DNA of 64,000 bases from Atopobium sp. (GTDB lineage: Bacteria > Actinomycetota > Coriobacteriia > Coriobacteriales > Atopobiaceae). Made by a program: the position numbers and the translations under genes. The stretch spans positions 30,486-94,485 of the forward strand of contig JAIJTS010000004.1 of NCBI GenBank assembly GCA_022732885.1. Reading direction: 5' to 3'. Below, piece by piece: positions 44,528 to 52,928 of the stretch. The notes below the pieces were generated by a model. The model had not been told where the DNA came from. It did no database searches and saw nothing but the letters and a program-made list of their open reading frames with translations. The number at the start of each line of letters is the position of its first letter. The first letter of the stretch is position 1.

Positions 44528-45607
44528 TTAACCCCAAATATATGGGAGAACACCAAAGCCAGAACCAAGAAGTGCAATTACCAAAAGCAGGCAGATGCAC
44601 ATAATTGGAGTCCAGTTACGCTTTGCCATGAGATAGTACAGGCAAAGAGTAAGAGCCAGAGGAATAAGCTTTGGGCAAACGCCGTCAAGGATCTTCTGGA
44701 TATCAATAGAGACAGGAGTAGTTACTTCCTGACCAACAGTTACCAGATTAACACCTTTACCAACTGGAACGATAGCGGCAGTGCCATCTTTACCATCAGC
44801 AGTCTTGCCACCGATGAACTTAACGGACTCAGGATTCTTCTTGAAGTCTGCATAGCTACCCTCAGCAAAAAGTGCCTTGTCATACTGACCAGAAGCAAGC
44901 TGCTCATCAGAAAGAGTTACCTGAGAAAGAACAACACTGTGAGTCTCACCGTTAGGAATATTTGCGCCAACGCCAAGCTTGGTTCCACCATAGCAGACAA
45001 CCAGGCAGCCAACAACAAAGACGCCCAAAATAGAAGCAGCACGAGTGAATTCTTTTGCGTTCTCGGTAAGCAGAGTAATTGCGTCAGTGCCCATCTTGTA
45101 AGAAAGGTTCATCAACCAATAACGGATCACAAACTGAGCAATGTTAAAGATGATGAGGAACAAAAATGGTGCAAAGACATTGCCGGAAATTGCCATGTTA
45201 GAGGTAATACCAGCAGTAATTGGAACAAGGGTAAACCAGAACAGTGCGTCACCAATGCCGCCTAAAGGACCCATTGCAGAAACGCGGACTGCACGAATGG
45301 TTGGGATATCCAGCTTGTTCTGCTCAAGAGAGAGAACAATACCCATCACAAAAGTGACTAGGAATGGATGAGTGTTAAAGAACTCAAGGTTGTGACTCAT
45401 AGAAGCAGCAAGGTCATCCTTGTTGTCGCCATGAATCTTCTCAAGGCCTGGAAGGATACCGTAAAGCCAACCAGCTGCCTGCATTCTCTCGTAGTTAAAG
45501 GAAGCCTGCAGGAACAGAGAACGCCAAACCATCTTGTTGAGTGTCTTCTGATCAAGTGGCTCAGCAGGTGTGGTGTTCTGATAGGTATCAGGAATATTAA
45601 ATGCCAT
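44528..45607 (-). CDS. agaD: PTS mannose-family IID component (GalNAc type)
   Basis: The protein has 359 residues from the ATG at 45607, with GGAGGTGA upstream; it starts inside the IIC gene end (11-base overlap). The conserved IID region RSLFLQASFNYERMQAAGWLYG (about 29-50) and GGIGDALFW are present, and hydrophobic helices near the C terminus. An extra segment of about 85 residues (about 212-300) with ETHSVVLSQVTLSDEQ and a VTVGQEVTTPVS end precedes the last helices. This makes the protein longer than the usual 270-300. With IIC it forms the sugar channel. Confidence 0.9.
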   Translation of the reverse strand: MAFNIPDTYQNTTPAEPLDQKTLNKMVWRSLFLQASFNYERMQAAGWLYGILPGLEKIHGDNKDDLAASMSHNLEFFNTHPFLVTFVMGIVLSLEQNKLDIPTIRAVRVSAMGPLGGIGDALFWFTLVPITAGITSNMAISGNVFAPFLFLIIFNIAQFVIRYWLMNLSYKMGTDAITLLTENAKEFTRAASILGVFVVGCLVVCYGGTKLGVGANIPNGETHSVVLSQVTLSDEQLASGQYDKALFAEGSYADFKKNPESVKFIGGKTADGKDGTAAIVPVGKGVNLVTVGQEVTTPVSIDIQKILDGVCPKLIPLALTLCLYYLMAKRNWTPIMCICLLLVIALLGSGFGVLPYIWG

Positions 45608-46403
45608 CTTCGAAGTCACCTCCAGCAACAACAGCAGGAGCAGCATTCTTCATCTTTGTCTGGAGCTGGTAATCCCAGAATGCGATACCAAAGCCGATGA
45701 GCGCAAGAAGCAAAAGTGCTGGACCAGAGAGCTCAGGAATACTGACAAATACGATTGCAGCTGCAAAGCCCATGAGGAAGAAGCCCCAAAGCTCGCGAGA
45801 AACCATAACCTTCAGCAAGATTGCAAAGCCGACGAAGCGCATCATGCCACCGGCGACAGACAGTGCATTCATGAGCCACTTTGGAATTGCAGTAGTAATC
45901 TGCGTACCAAATGCAGCGCCACCCAGGAAGAACAGGGTAACAATGACACCAAAGAAAAGGCCAAGGGCAGCCATTGCGCCGTAGTTAATACGAGCAATTC
46001 CCTTAGGATCGGCCTTCTCGGCGTATGAATCAGCAGTTGCCATTACAGGAGACATAATGGTAAAGATGATGGTTACTGCATACTGACCAAGCAGGGAGAA
46101 TGGAATTGCCGCAGCTACAGCAGCCATTGGTTCAAGTTTAGTGGTAATTGCAAAAACTGCAGACATAATGCCGCCAATAACAGCATTAGGTGGCTGTGCA
46201 CCACCAACAGGCATGTTACCGATGGTCATAAGCTGATACGTGCCACCAACAATAAGACCAGTCTGGACGTCACCAAGGATCAAACCAACCAAAAAACCGG
46301 TAACGATTGGCTGGTATAAAGACTCAAGGAAACTAAACTGATCGATGCCAGCGATAAACGCAACGATGAAAATTAATAACACCTGAATAGGGCTAACATC
46401 CAT
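45597..46403 (-). CDS. agaC: PTS mannose-family IIC component
   Basis: The protein has 268 residues from the ATG at 46403, with AAAGGAGG upstream. It starts MDVSPIQVLLIFIVAFIAGID and has the family motif LVGLILGDVQTGLIVGGTYQL (about 45-65), multiple helices, and VGGAQPPNAVIGGIM. It is one of the two membrane subunits that carry the sugar across. Gene order IIA, YajC-like, IIB, IIC, IID on the minus strand. Confidence 0.92.
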   Translation of the reverse strand: MDVSPIQVLLIFIVAFIAGIDQFSFLESLYQPIVTGFLVGLILGDVQTGLIVGGTYQLMTIGNMPVGGAQPPNAVIGGIMSAVFAITTKLEPMAAVAAAIPFSLLGQYAVTIIFTIMSPVMATADSYAEKADPKGIARINYGAMAALGLFFGVIVTLFFLGGAAFGTQITTAIPKWLMNALSVAGGMMRFVGFAILLKVMVSRELWGFFLMGFAAAIVFVSIPELSGPALLLLALIGFGIAFWDYQLQTKMKNAAPAVVAGGDFEDGI

Positions 46404-46535
46404 CTTAACTCCTCCTTTCAAACACACCATAACTGTCGATGACGATGACCGACAGACTATCCGAATACCTTTGCCAACCTGATAAAGCGCACCCACATTG
46501 GGTTATTACTCTTATCAGGAAGTTGCGCGCAAAAC

Positions 46536-47018
46536 TTACTCGAATAGCTTTGAGATATCCTCGACCGGAGTCGTAGGAACACGTCTAATCTCTAGAGTCA
46601 CCCCCAATTCCTGAAGTTCACGGAAGGCAGCGACGTCCTTATCGTCTACCGCCACACTTGTGGCGACCTGTCGCTTTCCTTCGGCCATGTGCATATTGCC
46701 GATGTTCACTTTTTTAATAGGAACACCGCCCTTTACCAGAGTAAGGACATCCTCTGGATTCTCGGCAACTAAGAAAATGTGCTGACTTGCTGAAGCCTTG
46801 TGAATAACATCGATTGTTTTTTGAAGCGTAAAGTACCTGGTTGCAACGCCACTTGGTGCGGCCATATCCATCAAACCCTGACGCATCTTATTTCCTGCAA
46901 CCTCATCATTAGCAACAAGAATAAGGTTTGTTCCAAGGGTGCCGTTCCACTGAGTAGCAACCTGGCCGTGAATCAGGCGGTTATCAATTCGAGCAAGCTT
47001 GATATCTGGTTCTCCCAT
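46536..47018 (-). CDS. agaB: PTS mannose-family IIB component
   Basis: The protein has 160 residues from the ATG at 47018, with GAGAGGAG upstream. The phosphorylated His is in ARIDNRLIHGQVATQW (about residue 17), and the fold continues ANDEVAGNKMRQGLMDMAAP. It takes phosphate from IIA and passes it to the sugar. It is the mannose/sorbose type, consistent with a GalNAc or galactosamine PTS. Confidence 0.93.
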   Translation of the reverse strand: MGEPDIKLARIDNRLIHGQVATQWNGTLGTNLILVANDEVAGNKMRQGLMDMAAPSGVATRYFTLQKTIDVIHKASASQHIFLVAENPEDVLTLVKGGVPIKKVNIGNMHMAEGKRQVATSVAVDDKDVAAFRELQELGVTLEIRRVPTTPVEDISKLFE

Positions 47019-47111
47019 AACAAGTTCTCCTCTCTTGCGCACATCTATATGTGTGCTTTTGCGATTTTCATCGCACTTCTCGCAACTTATGTTGCGTGTT
47101 TTACTGCAAAT

Positions 47112-47402
47112 TTACTTATTGTTGGAAACGCTTATTAAAGCCCAGCGATCTAATGTGATTACCACGTTTGGAGCAAACTCGACATCTACTGTTTCTTTTT
47201 TGACGTATTTGACTACGCCATACATTCCGTTGTTGGTCTTAACCTTCTGACCTGCATGAAGATTCTTCAAAAACTCTGAAGTAGTTCCAGCCTTTTTAGA
47301 AGAAGCTCTCCAAATAATGAAGGAATAAACAAGGCCCAAAATTACTAAAAACGCGAGAAGAACAATGGATGAAGCAAGTATGTTCTCTGCTAAATTTGCC
47401 AT
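47112..47402 (-). CDS. YajC-like small membrane protein in the PTS operon
   Basis: The protein has 96 residues. One N-terminal membrane helix (about 10-30) is followed by a YajC-type domain (LHAGQKVKTNNGMYGVVKYVKKETVDVEFAPN, split by me here as motif positions 48-80). YajC is normally an accessory of SecDF. A YajC paralogue inside a mannose-family PTS operon is also known from streptococcal glycosaminoglycan and amino-sugar loci. Here it lies between IIA and IIB. It may tune membrane insertion of IIC/IID, but that is a guess. Confidence 0.8.
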   Translation of the reverse strand: MANLAENILASSIVLLAFLVILGLVYSFIIWRASSKKAGTTSEFLKNLHAGQKVKTNNGMYGVVKYVKKETVDVEFAPNVVITLDRWALISVSNNK

Positions 47403-47435
47403 GCGTATCTCCTTAATTCAGAAGCCAACTGCTCT

Positions 47436-47876
47436 TTAAATACCATCGTCTCCAAAAATGTCATCTTCTGACTCAATCTCAAGCTCAAGACGCTTATGGA
47501 TGACTCCCTGGCTACCAGCTACAACAGCAATTTCAACCAACTCTTCAAGAGAGGTATTGGCCATACGACTACCAAGCGTCTCAAGAAGCATAGGAAGGTT
47601 TGCTCCTGTAACAACTTCAACATTGGAGTAATTCTGAGCAAGAATCATTGCCTGATTAAAGGGTGTACCACCAAGAAGATCACAAAAAACCAGTACACCA
47701 TCAGCGGTATCAAGAAGATCGGAAATTGTGGCAGCAAGAGTTTCTGGGTACGTTGCTGCTCCAGCCTCAATAAAAGGAACAGGAACAAAAGCTTCTTGCT
47801 CTCCAGCTATCATTTTAAAGGCATCAGCAAGACCATTTGCAAAAGTTCCATGACCAGTTAAAACGCAACCTACCAT
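47436..47876 (-). CDS. agaF: PTS mannose-family IIA component
   Basis: The protein has 146 residues. The phosphorylated His lies in VLTGHGTFANGLADAF (about residue 9), and FCDLLGGTPFNQAM is the family signature near residue 68. It accepts phosphate from HPr and gives it to IIB. It is the first gene of the minus-strand amino-sugar operon, so the divergent promoter region lies upstream (47877-48402). The acidic tail ends SEDDIFGDDG. Confidence 0.92.
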   Translation of the reverse strand: MVGCVLTGHGTFANGLADAFKMIAGEQEAFVPVPFIEAGAATYPETLAATISDLLDTADGVLVFCDLLGGTPFNQAMILAQNYSNVEVVTGANLPMLLETLGSRMANTSLEELVEIAVVAGSQGVIHKRLELEIESEDDIFGDDGI

Positions 47877-48402
47877 GTCAAACTCCCTTCAAAGGGCTTG
47901 AAACTATCTGAGCACTACAGAAAAACTTTAGAAATAGCGAATAATTTCTCTAAGTGGTAGATACCAGATAACAACCTAATACAAGTATAGGCTAGCGCGC
48001 TTATTGCAATGCGTACGTTAACAGTCCACGGCTTAACGGTAGTTTTTTCACCGTAAACGGTATGCTTATTACTATTTTCGCAGGTAAATATATGAATAAT
48101 TTGTGGTAGCACAATCAAAAATACCATTAACCAAGAGGTTCCTAGGCGTGTCTTTATACGTAATAAACGTAGTACTTAACCGTAAAATCCTGCTAAAATA
48201 CGATGAAAACATAAAATTGGTATTAAGAAGTTATGTACTGGTATCTTTTTTTAAAACATCTAATGAAAAATTTTTAGATAGTGCTTTGGTTAAATAGATT
48301 CAGTTCAACTCTGTTTGCAGTAGCAATGTTTTGTAATGCTTTTTGCTTCTGTTTTTCTTCTTAGAGTTCATCATGTACTGTCTTTTAGACAAGGAGATAA
48401 GC
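47877..48402. promoter_or_regulatory. Divergent control region of the amino-sugar operons
   Basis: This 526-bp gene-free region lies between the PTS operon and the plus-strand kinase and aldolase genes. It contains the GntR-type palindrome at 47955-47966, repeated half-sites (TTGGTATT near 48218-48225, ACTGGTATCT near 48237-48246) and several copies of TTAACGGT/ACCGTAAA-like sequences (48033-48055, 48177-48184). It must hold both promoters. I could not fix their -10 and -35 elements. Confidence 0.5.
47955..47966. promoter_or_regulatory. Candidate GntR/HutC operator palindrome
   Basis: TGGTAGATACCA-type sequence: TGGTA and TACCA are perfect arms around GA, with weaker symmetry outward. It matches the TGGTnTAnACCA pattern bound by HutC-family regulators such as DasR and NagR. 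It lies 79-90 bp upstream of the IIA start, in the right place to block the operon. Confidence 0.5.
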
Positions 48403-49338
48403 ATGATTGTTACCGTGACCCTAAATGCCTCCATTGATAAGGCTTACTATCTAAATTCTCCCGTTATAGATGGAACCGTACATAGAGTCTCAGTAGTTGA
48501 TAACAGTGCTGGTGGCAAAGGTCTTAACGCCTCAAGGGCCATTACCACCCTTAACTACCCTGTATGCGCTACAGGATTTGTAGGTGGAAATAATGGCCGC
48601 TATCTTGTTGAACTAGCACATAAAGATGGTATTACCAGCGATTTTATTTATACTGAGCAGGAAACTCGCTCATGCATCAATATTTTAGAGCCCAGCGGAC
48701 AATCAACTGAATTTTTAGAGCCAGGACAACCTGTTCTTACCAAAGATTTTCTTGCTTTCAAAGCAAAACTTGCCAAACTAGCAAAGAATGCTGAAGTTGT
48801 TACTTTTAATGGCAGCATTCCAAAAGGTATTTCCGCTGCAAATTATAAAGAACTTATTGAAGAAACTATGGCCGCTGGTGTTCCCTGTATTGTAGATGCA
48901 TCTGGATCACTACTCACTTCTTGTGTTGATGTTCTCCCCACCATGATCAAGCCAAATACCGATGAAATCGGCCAACTACTAGGAAGAAAAGTCTCTTCAG
49001 AAGATGAGATTATTAAAGCAGCTCAAGAGCTGTATAAACGTGGAATCAAAATTGTAGTAATTTCGCTTGGCGCTCAAGGTGCTCTGATGGTTTCTGATGA
49101 AGGAACCTTTAGAGCAACACCTCCAAAAATTGAAGTTATTAACCCTGTTGGGGCTGGCGATACCCTTGTTGGTTCTTTTGCTGTAGCCCTTGCTCAGAAA
49201 AAGCCAACTTCAGAATGTCTTGTTTTTGCGCTGTCTTGCGCTACTGCAAATTGCTTGTCTGCAGGTACTGGACGCTTTGATCAGAGTGTAGCAGCAGAGA
49301 TTCAAAAACAAGTTTCTATCAAAAAGATTGCTGAATAA
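48403..49338 (+). CDS. PfkB-family sugar-phosphate kinase (tagatose-6-P/1-phosphofructokinase type)
   Basis: The protein has 311 residues from the ATG at 48403, with AAGGAGA upstream. It starts VTVTLNASIDKAYYL. It has the PfkB motif GGKGLNASRAITTL (about 37-50) and the C-terminal anion-hole motif NPVGAGDTLVGSFAVAL with catalytic Asp (about 251). Members of this branch phosphorylate fructose-1-P or tagatose-6-P. Since it is divergent from the GalNAc PTS and followed by a class II aldolase, tagatose-6-phosphate kinase (LacC role) is the better guess. Confidence 0.85.
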   Translation: MIVTVTLNASIDKAYYLNSPVIDGTVHRVSVVDNSAGGKGLNASRAITTLNYPVCATGFVGGNNGRYLVELAHKDGITSDFIYTEQETRSCINILEPSGQSTEFLEPGQPVLTKDFLAFKAKLAKLAKNAEVVTFNGSIPKGISAANYKELIEETMAAGVPCIVDASGSLLTSCVDVLPTMIKPNTDEIGQLLGRKVSSEDEIIKAAQELYKRGIKIVVISLGAQGALMVSDEGTFRATPPKIEVINPVGAGDTLVGSFAVALAQKKPTSECLVFALSCATANCLSAGTGRFDQSVAAEIQKQVSIKKIAE

Positions 49339-49423
49339 ACGTGTGATAAGACGGGTTTCTCGCCAAAGGTTACAAAGATAAAACGATTTTTAGAAAAGTT
49401 GCGTAACAAAGTAAGAGAAACGC

Positions 49424-49474
49424 TACAATTTTTTCAGTCAATTAAAAAGCCCTTTAGGGCGAAAGGAGCAATAG
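49424..49474 (+). promoter_or_regulatory. Candidate -10 region and leader of the aldolase gene
   Basis: TACAAT at 49424-49429 is a good -10; the nearest -35-like sequence (TTGCGT at 49400-49405) gives a wide 18-19 base spacer. GGCGAAAGGAGC follows before the ATG, with AAGGAG as ribosome binding site. Confidence 0.35.
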
Positions 49475-50326
49475 ATGTTCGTTACTACTAAGCAGATGCT
49501 TCTTGATGCGCAGGCTGGTCATTACGCTGTTGGCGCCTTTAACGTTGAAAATCTTGAGTTTGTGATGGCTGTTGTTAAGGCAGCAGAAGAGCGCCGCTCC
49601 CCCGTTATTCTTCAAACCACTCCTGGAACCATCAAGTATGCAAATCTTGATTACTTTGCAGCTATGGTTCGTTGTGCTGCTGAAGAGGCTAGCGTTCCTG
49701 TAGCCCTTCACCTTGATCACGGTGATGGCTTTGACCGTTGCATTCAGGCAGCTCGCGCAGGTTACACTTCTGTCATGATTGACGGCTCTCACGTTCCTTT
49801 TGAGGACAACATTGCACTTACCGCATCTGTCACCAAGTTTGCTGGCCCTATTAACCTTCCTGTTGAGGCAGAACTTGGCAAAGTTGGTGGTAAAGAGGAC
49901 GATGGCCCAGCTGTTGAGGGCGAGAACCCCTACACTGATCCTGACCAGGCTGAAGAGTTTGTCGCACGCACTAACTGCACTTCTCTTGCAGTAGGTGTTG
50001 GTACCGCTCACGGCGTCTACCACGGCACTCCCCACATTGAGCAGGGTATCCTAAAGGCAATCCGTCAACGTCTTGATATTCCTCTTGTTCTTCACGGCAC
50101 TTCTGGCGTGCCAGACGACCAGGTAGCAGAGGCAATCCAGAACGGTATTTGTAAGGTTAACTACGCAACCGAGCTTCGCCAGGTTTTCACAGCTGCTTTC
50201 ATGAAGTACATGTCCGAAAATCCTAACAACTTTGATCCAAAGAAGCCTTCCATTCCTGGTATGGAAGCAATCACACAGATTGTTGCAAGCCACATGGATA
50301 ACTTGGGTTCCTCCCACAAGGCGTAA
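49475..50326 (+). CDS. Class II aldolase, fructose/tagatose-1,6-bisphosphate type
   Basis: The protein has 283 residues. Zinc-ligand and catalytic motifs of class II aldolases are present: LHLDHGDGFDRC (about 80-91), VEAELGKVGG, GVGTAHGVYHG (about 170-180), VLHGTSGV and NYATELRQ. It fits the KbaY/GatY/LacD-type B family or FbaA. It would split tagatose- or fructose-1,6-bisphosphate to triose phosphates and so close the GalNAc pathway. It may also be the general glycolytic aldolase. Confidence 0.9.
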   Translation: MFVTTKQMLLDAQAGHYAVGAFNVENLEFVMAVVKAAEERRSPVILQTTPGTIKYANLDYFAAMVRCAAEEASVPVALHLDHGDGFDRCIQAARAGYTSVMIDGSHVPFEDNIALTASVTKFAGPINLPVEAELGKVGGKEDDGPAVEGENPYTDPDQAEEFVARTNCTSLAVGVGTAHGVYHGTPHIEQGILKAIRQRLDIPLVLHGTSGVPDDQVAEAIQNGICKVNYATELRQVFTAAFMKYMSENPNNFDPKKPSIPGMEAITQIVASHMDNLGSSHKA

Positions 50327-50374
50327 GCGTTAAGGCATAGCCGTCGCATACATCCTGCTTTTTTGCAGATAAAA

Positions 50375-50411
50375 ACAAGGCGAGAAGATCAATTGGTCTT
50401 CTCGCCTTTTG
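50375..50411. terminator. Bidirectional terminator built from two inverted GGCGAGAA octamers
   Basis: AAGGCGAGAAGA (50377-50388) and TCTTCTCGCCTT (50397-50408) are perfect arms, flanked by AAAAA on one side and TTTT on the other. It ends the aldolase gene (plus) and ilvE (minus). Each arm is one copy of the over-represented octamer. Confidence 0.88.
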
Positions 50412-50444
50412 GTTAAAAGCAAAGCGTTGTTACAAGCGCGCAGC

Positions 50445-51491
50445 TTAGCAAATCTTGCAAATCCAGTCTGCCTCTGGAGCCTCAAGCTCGCCAGACTGAA
50501 TGTTGGTCAGAGTGTTTCGAAGCTTAGACATAACTGGTCCGACAGCCTCCATACCAGCGCCAAAGATAATTTCTTTCTTGCCGTCTACAACTTTACCAAC
50601 AGGAGAAATAACAGCTGCAGTACCGCACATGCCGCACTCAACAAACTGGTCAAGCTCATCAAAACGGACAGGACGCTCAATAACCTTCATGCCAAGCATG
50701 TCTTTAGCAACAGTTGCCAAAGAGCGACGAGTAATAGAAGGCAAAATGGAATCAGTGTAAGACTGCGGAATTACCAAGGTTCCCTCTTTATCAACAAAGA
50801 GGAAGTTTGCACCACTGGACTCTTCAATATAGGTACGAGAACCTGAATCAAGATACATGCTATCTGCAAATCCCTGCTCATGCGCCCAAGTAGTTGGATA
50901 CAAAGACATGGCGTAGTTCAGGCCAGCCTTGATGTTGCCAGTGCCGTGAGGAGCAGCACGATCATATGGAGAGACGGTCAGTGCCACAGGAGCTACACCG
51001 TTAGAGTAATAAGCTCCAACTGGAGTGACCATAATACGGAATTCATACGTAGGAGATGGCTTAACACCAACAGTATTGCCGGTACCAATCATAAAAGGAC
51101 GAACATACAGCGTAGCGCCTGTTCCAAATGGTGGAACCCAAGCTGCATTTGCAGAAACAACCTCTTTAACTGCGGCAACAAATCTTTCTTCAGGAAATGG
51201 TGGCATAACAAGACGAGATGCAGAATCTACCATACGCTGAGCATTAAGGTTAGGGCGGAAGCAAACAATGTCACCAGAAGCTGTGGTATAGGCCTTTAGA
51301 CCCTCAAAAACTTCCTGGCAATAATGAAAGATATTTGCACATTCAGACAGCGTAATGCTGTGATCGGCGGTTAGACCACCCTCGTCCCAAGCGCCATCTT
51401 GGTAATGGGCTACATAGCTGTAGTCACATTGCGTATATGCAAAGCCAAGTGATGTCCAATCAATGTCTTTTTTCTCCACTGAAGTTGCCAT
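50445..51491 (-). CDS. ilvE: Branched-chain amino acid aminotransferase
   Basis: The protein has 348 residues, fold-type IV PLP enzyme. It has EVFEGLKAY near residue 60, FRPNLNAQRM, the PLP-Lys in NIKAGLNYAMSLYP (about 188-201), and YIEESSGANFLFV. The Glu in EESSGAN and the C-terminal VSPVGKVVDGKKEI region are typical of type II IlvE. It transfers amino groups to or from Leu, Ile and Val. It shares a bidirectional terminator with the aldolase gene. Confidence 0.94.
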   Translation of the reverse strand: MATSVEKKDIDWTSLGFAYTQCDYSYVAHYQDGAWDEGGLTADHSITLSECANIFHYCQEVFEGLKAYTTASGDIVCFRPNLNAQRMVDSASRLVMPPFPEERFVAAVKEVVSANAAWVPPFGTGATLYVRPFMIGTGNTVGVKPSPTYEFRIMVTPVGAYYSNGVAPVALTVSPYDRAAPHGTGNIKAGLNYAMSLYPTTWAHEQGFADSMYLDSGSRTYIEESSGANFLFVDKEGTLVIPQSYTDSILPSITRRSLATVAKDMLGMKVIERPVRFDELDQFVECGMCGTAAVISPVGKVVDGKKEIIFGAGMEAVGPVMSKLRNTLTNIQSGELEAPEADWICKIC

Positions 51492-51627
51492 GGCTTTCCT
51501 TTCTCCGAGGGTTTCAAAGAATGTGCTTCATCATAAACGTACAAGTACAAATACCTTGCTCTATCAAATAGTTTGTAACCGAATAGATATTTTGCGGTAT
51601 AACGTACTTAGGTCAAAAGGAGCAAAA

Positions 51628-51987
51628 ATGAATATCAAACTAAAGAGAACCTACGATACAGCAGAAGCTGACGATGGGTATCGTGTACTTGTTGATAGAC
51701 TATGGCCTCGTGGCATAAAAAAAGAAAACCTGCACGCCGATGAATGGGCAAAGACTATTGCTCCTACCACCGAATGCAGAAAAGCATTCAATCACGATCC
51801 AGCGCGCTTTGACAGCTTTATGTCTGCATACACAGCTGAGCTTGAGAGTAATCCTGATGCGCAGATTTTTGTTGAACAGCTTAAAAAGCTTAATCAAACT
51901 ACCGTTACGCTTCTTTTTTCAGATAAAGACACTACGTACAACAATGCGGTGGTACTCAAAAAATGGCTTGAACCTCGGTTAAAGTAA
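51628..51987 (+). CDS. DUF488-family protein (YeaO-like)
   Basis: The protein has 119 residues from the ATG at 51628, with AAAGGAG upstream; a longer ORF runs back through the ilvE promoter and is rejected. Signature YRVLVDRLWPRGIKKENLHADEW (here named by its pattern at about 17-39) and TTVTLLFSDKD match DUF488/YeaO. Members are small cytoplasmic proteins without a settled role; some are called MarR-associated or heat-inducible. It is a single-gene unit between ilvE and murI. Confidence 0.85.
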   Translation: MNIKLKRTYDTAEADDGYRVLVDRLWPRGIKKENLHADEWAKTIAPTTECRKAFNHDPARFDSFMSAYTAELESNPDAQIFVEQLKKLNQTTVTLLFSDKDTTYNNAVVLKKWLEPRLK

Positions 51988-52006
51988 TAGGTTTACCAGG
52001 TCATAC

Positions 52007-52816
52007 CTACATCTCTTGCGAGAAGAACTCCTTATAGAATGACAATTCATCAGGAGTATCAATACTTGATGAGAAAACAATGTTTGCCTTTGCGCTATCA
52101 CTGTTTTTATCCATAGAGGTGTCTGTAGAAACAAGTAAGTTTTGCTGTTCTAATAAACGTTTAAGCTGGTGAGCAGCTCCTGCACCACCGTCAAAGAATT
52201 CCACATTGCCTAAAACAGAGCTAATTTGCTTTTTGATAAAAGGATAATGCGTGCAACCCAGAACCACGGCATCTACCTGACCTGCGTAATCACCCAAAAG
52301 CTCAGTCAGTCGTCTATGCATCTGTTCTGAATCAGCCTGACCAGATTCAATGAGTTCTACCAGGCCCTCTCCTGGAATAGAGATGACCTTTGCGGAAGGA
52401 TGCAAGCGCGACTCAAGGTTGTGATACTTTTGCAAAGAAAGTGTTGCTTTTGTAGCCAAAACAACTACCGTTCCATGAGGATATGTAGTTACTGCTGGTT
52501 TAAGGGCTGGTTCAACACCCACAATCGGTAGATGAGGATAGGTTGCTCTTAACTCATCTGCAGCAGCAGCTGTAGCGGTATTACAGGCTATAACCAACGC
52601 TTTAGCGCCCTCGTCAATAAACTTTTTAGTAATTGCAGCAGAGCGCTGTGCAATCTGCTCTTTTGACTTAGTTCCATAAGGAGCAAATGCAGAATCTCCA
52701 AAATAATGGAACTTCTCGTGAGGTAATTGCGTAACAAGGTGCTTAAGCACGCTCATGCCGCCAACACCCGAGTCAAACACACCAACAAAATTATGAGGAG
52801 CTAAAGGAGCTTCCAT
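52007..52816 (-). CDS. murI: Glutamate racemase
   Basis: The protein has 269 residues. It has the conserved GVFDSGVGGMSVLKHL (about 12-27), the first catalytic Cys in ALVIACNTATAAA (about 72-84), and the second in VVLGCTHYPFIKK (about 187-199). It makes D-glutamate for peptidoglycan from L-glutamate. The ATG has AAAGG upstream. The C terminus carries a slightly extended polar tail after the family core. Confidence 0.95.
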   Translation of the reverse strand: MEAPLAPHNFVGVFDSGVGGMSVLKHLVTQLPHEKFHYFGDSAFAPYGTKSKEQIAQRSAAITKKFIDEGAKALVIACNTATAAAADELRATYPHLPIVGVEPALKPAVTTYPHGTVVVLATKATLSLQKYHNLESRLHPSAKVISIPGEGLVELIESGQADSEQMHRRLTELLGDYAGQVDAVVLGCTHYPFIKKQISSVLGNVEFFDGGAGAAHQLKRLLEQQNLLVSTDTSMDKNSDSAKANIVFSSSIDTPDELSFYKEFFSQEM

Positions 52817-52928
52817 TACAAACCTTTCAAACTGAATGTACTGTATTTTATACCTTTATCATTCAAAGGTTGATTTCCGTCACTCTTGGGTAGAATGCCA
52901 AAGATGTGTTTTTAACGATTGGAGTTTC

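Noticed and set aside
44507..45265. 252-codon plus-strand ORF opposite the IID gene
   Set aside because: Complement of a PTS gene, no start signal.
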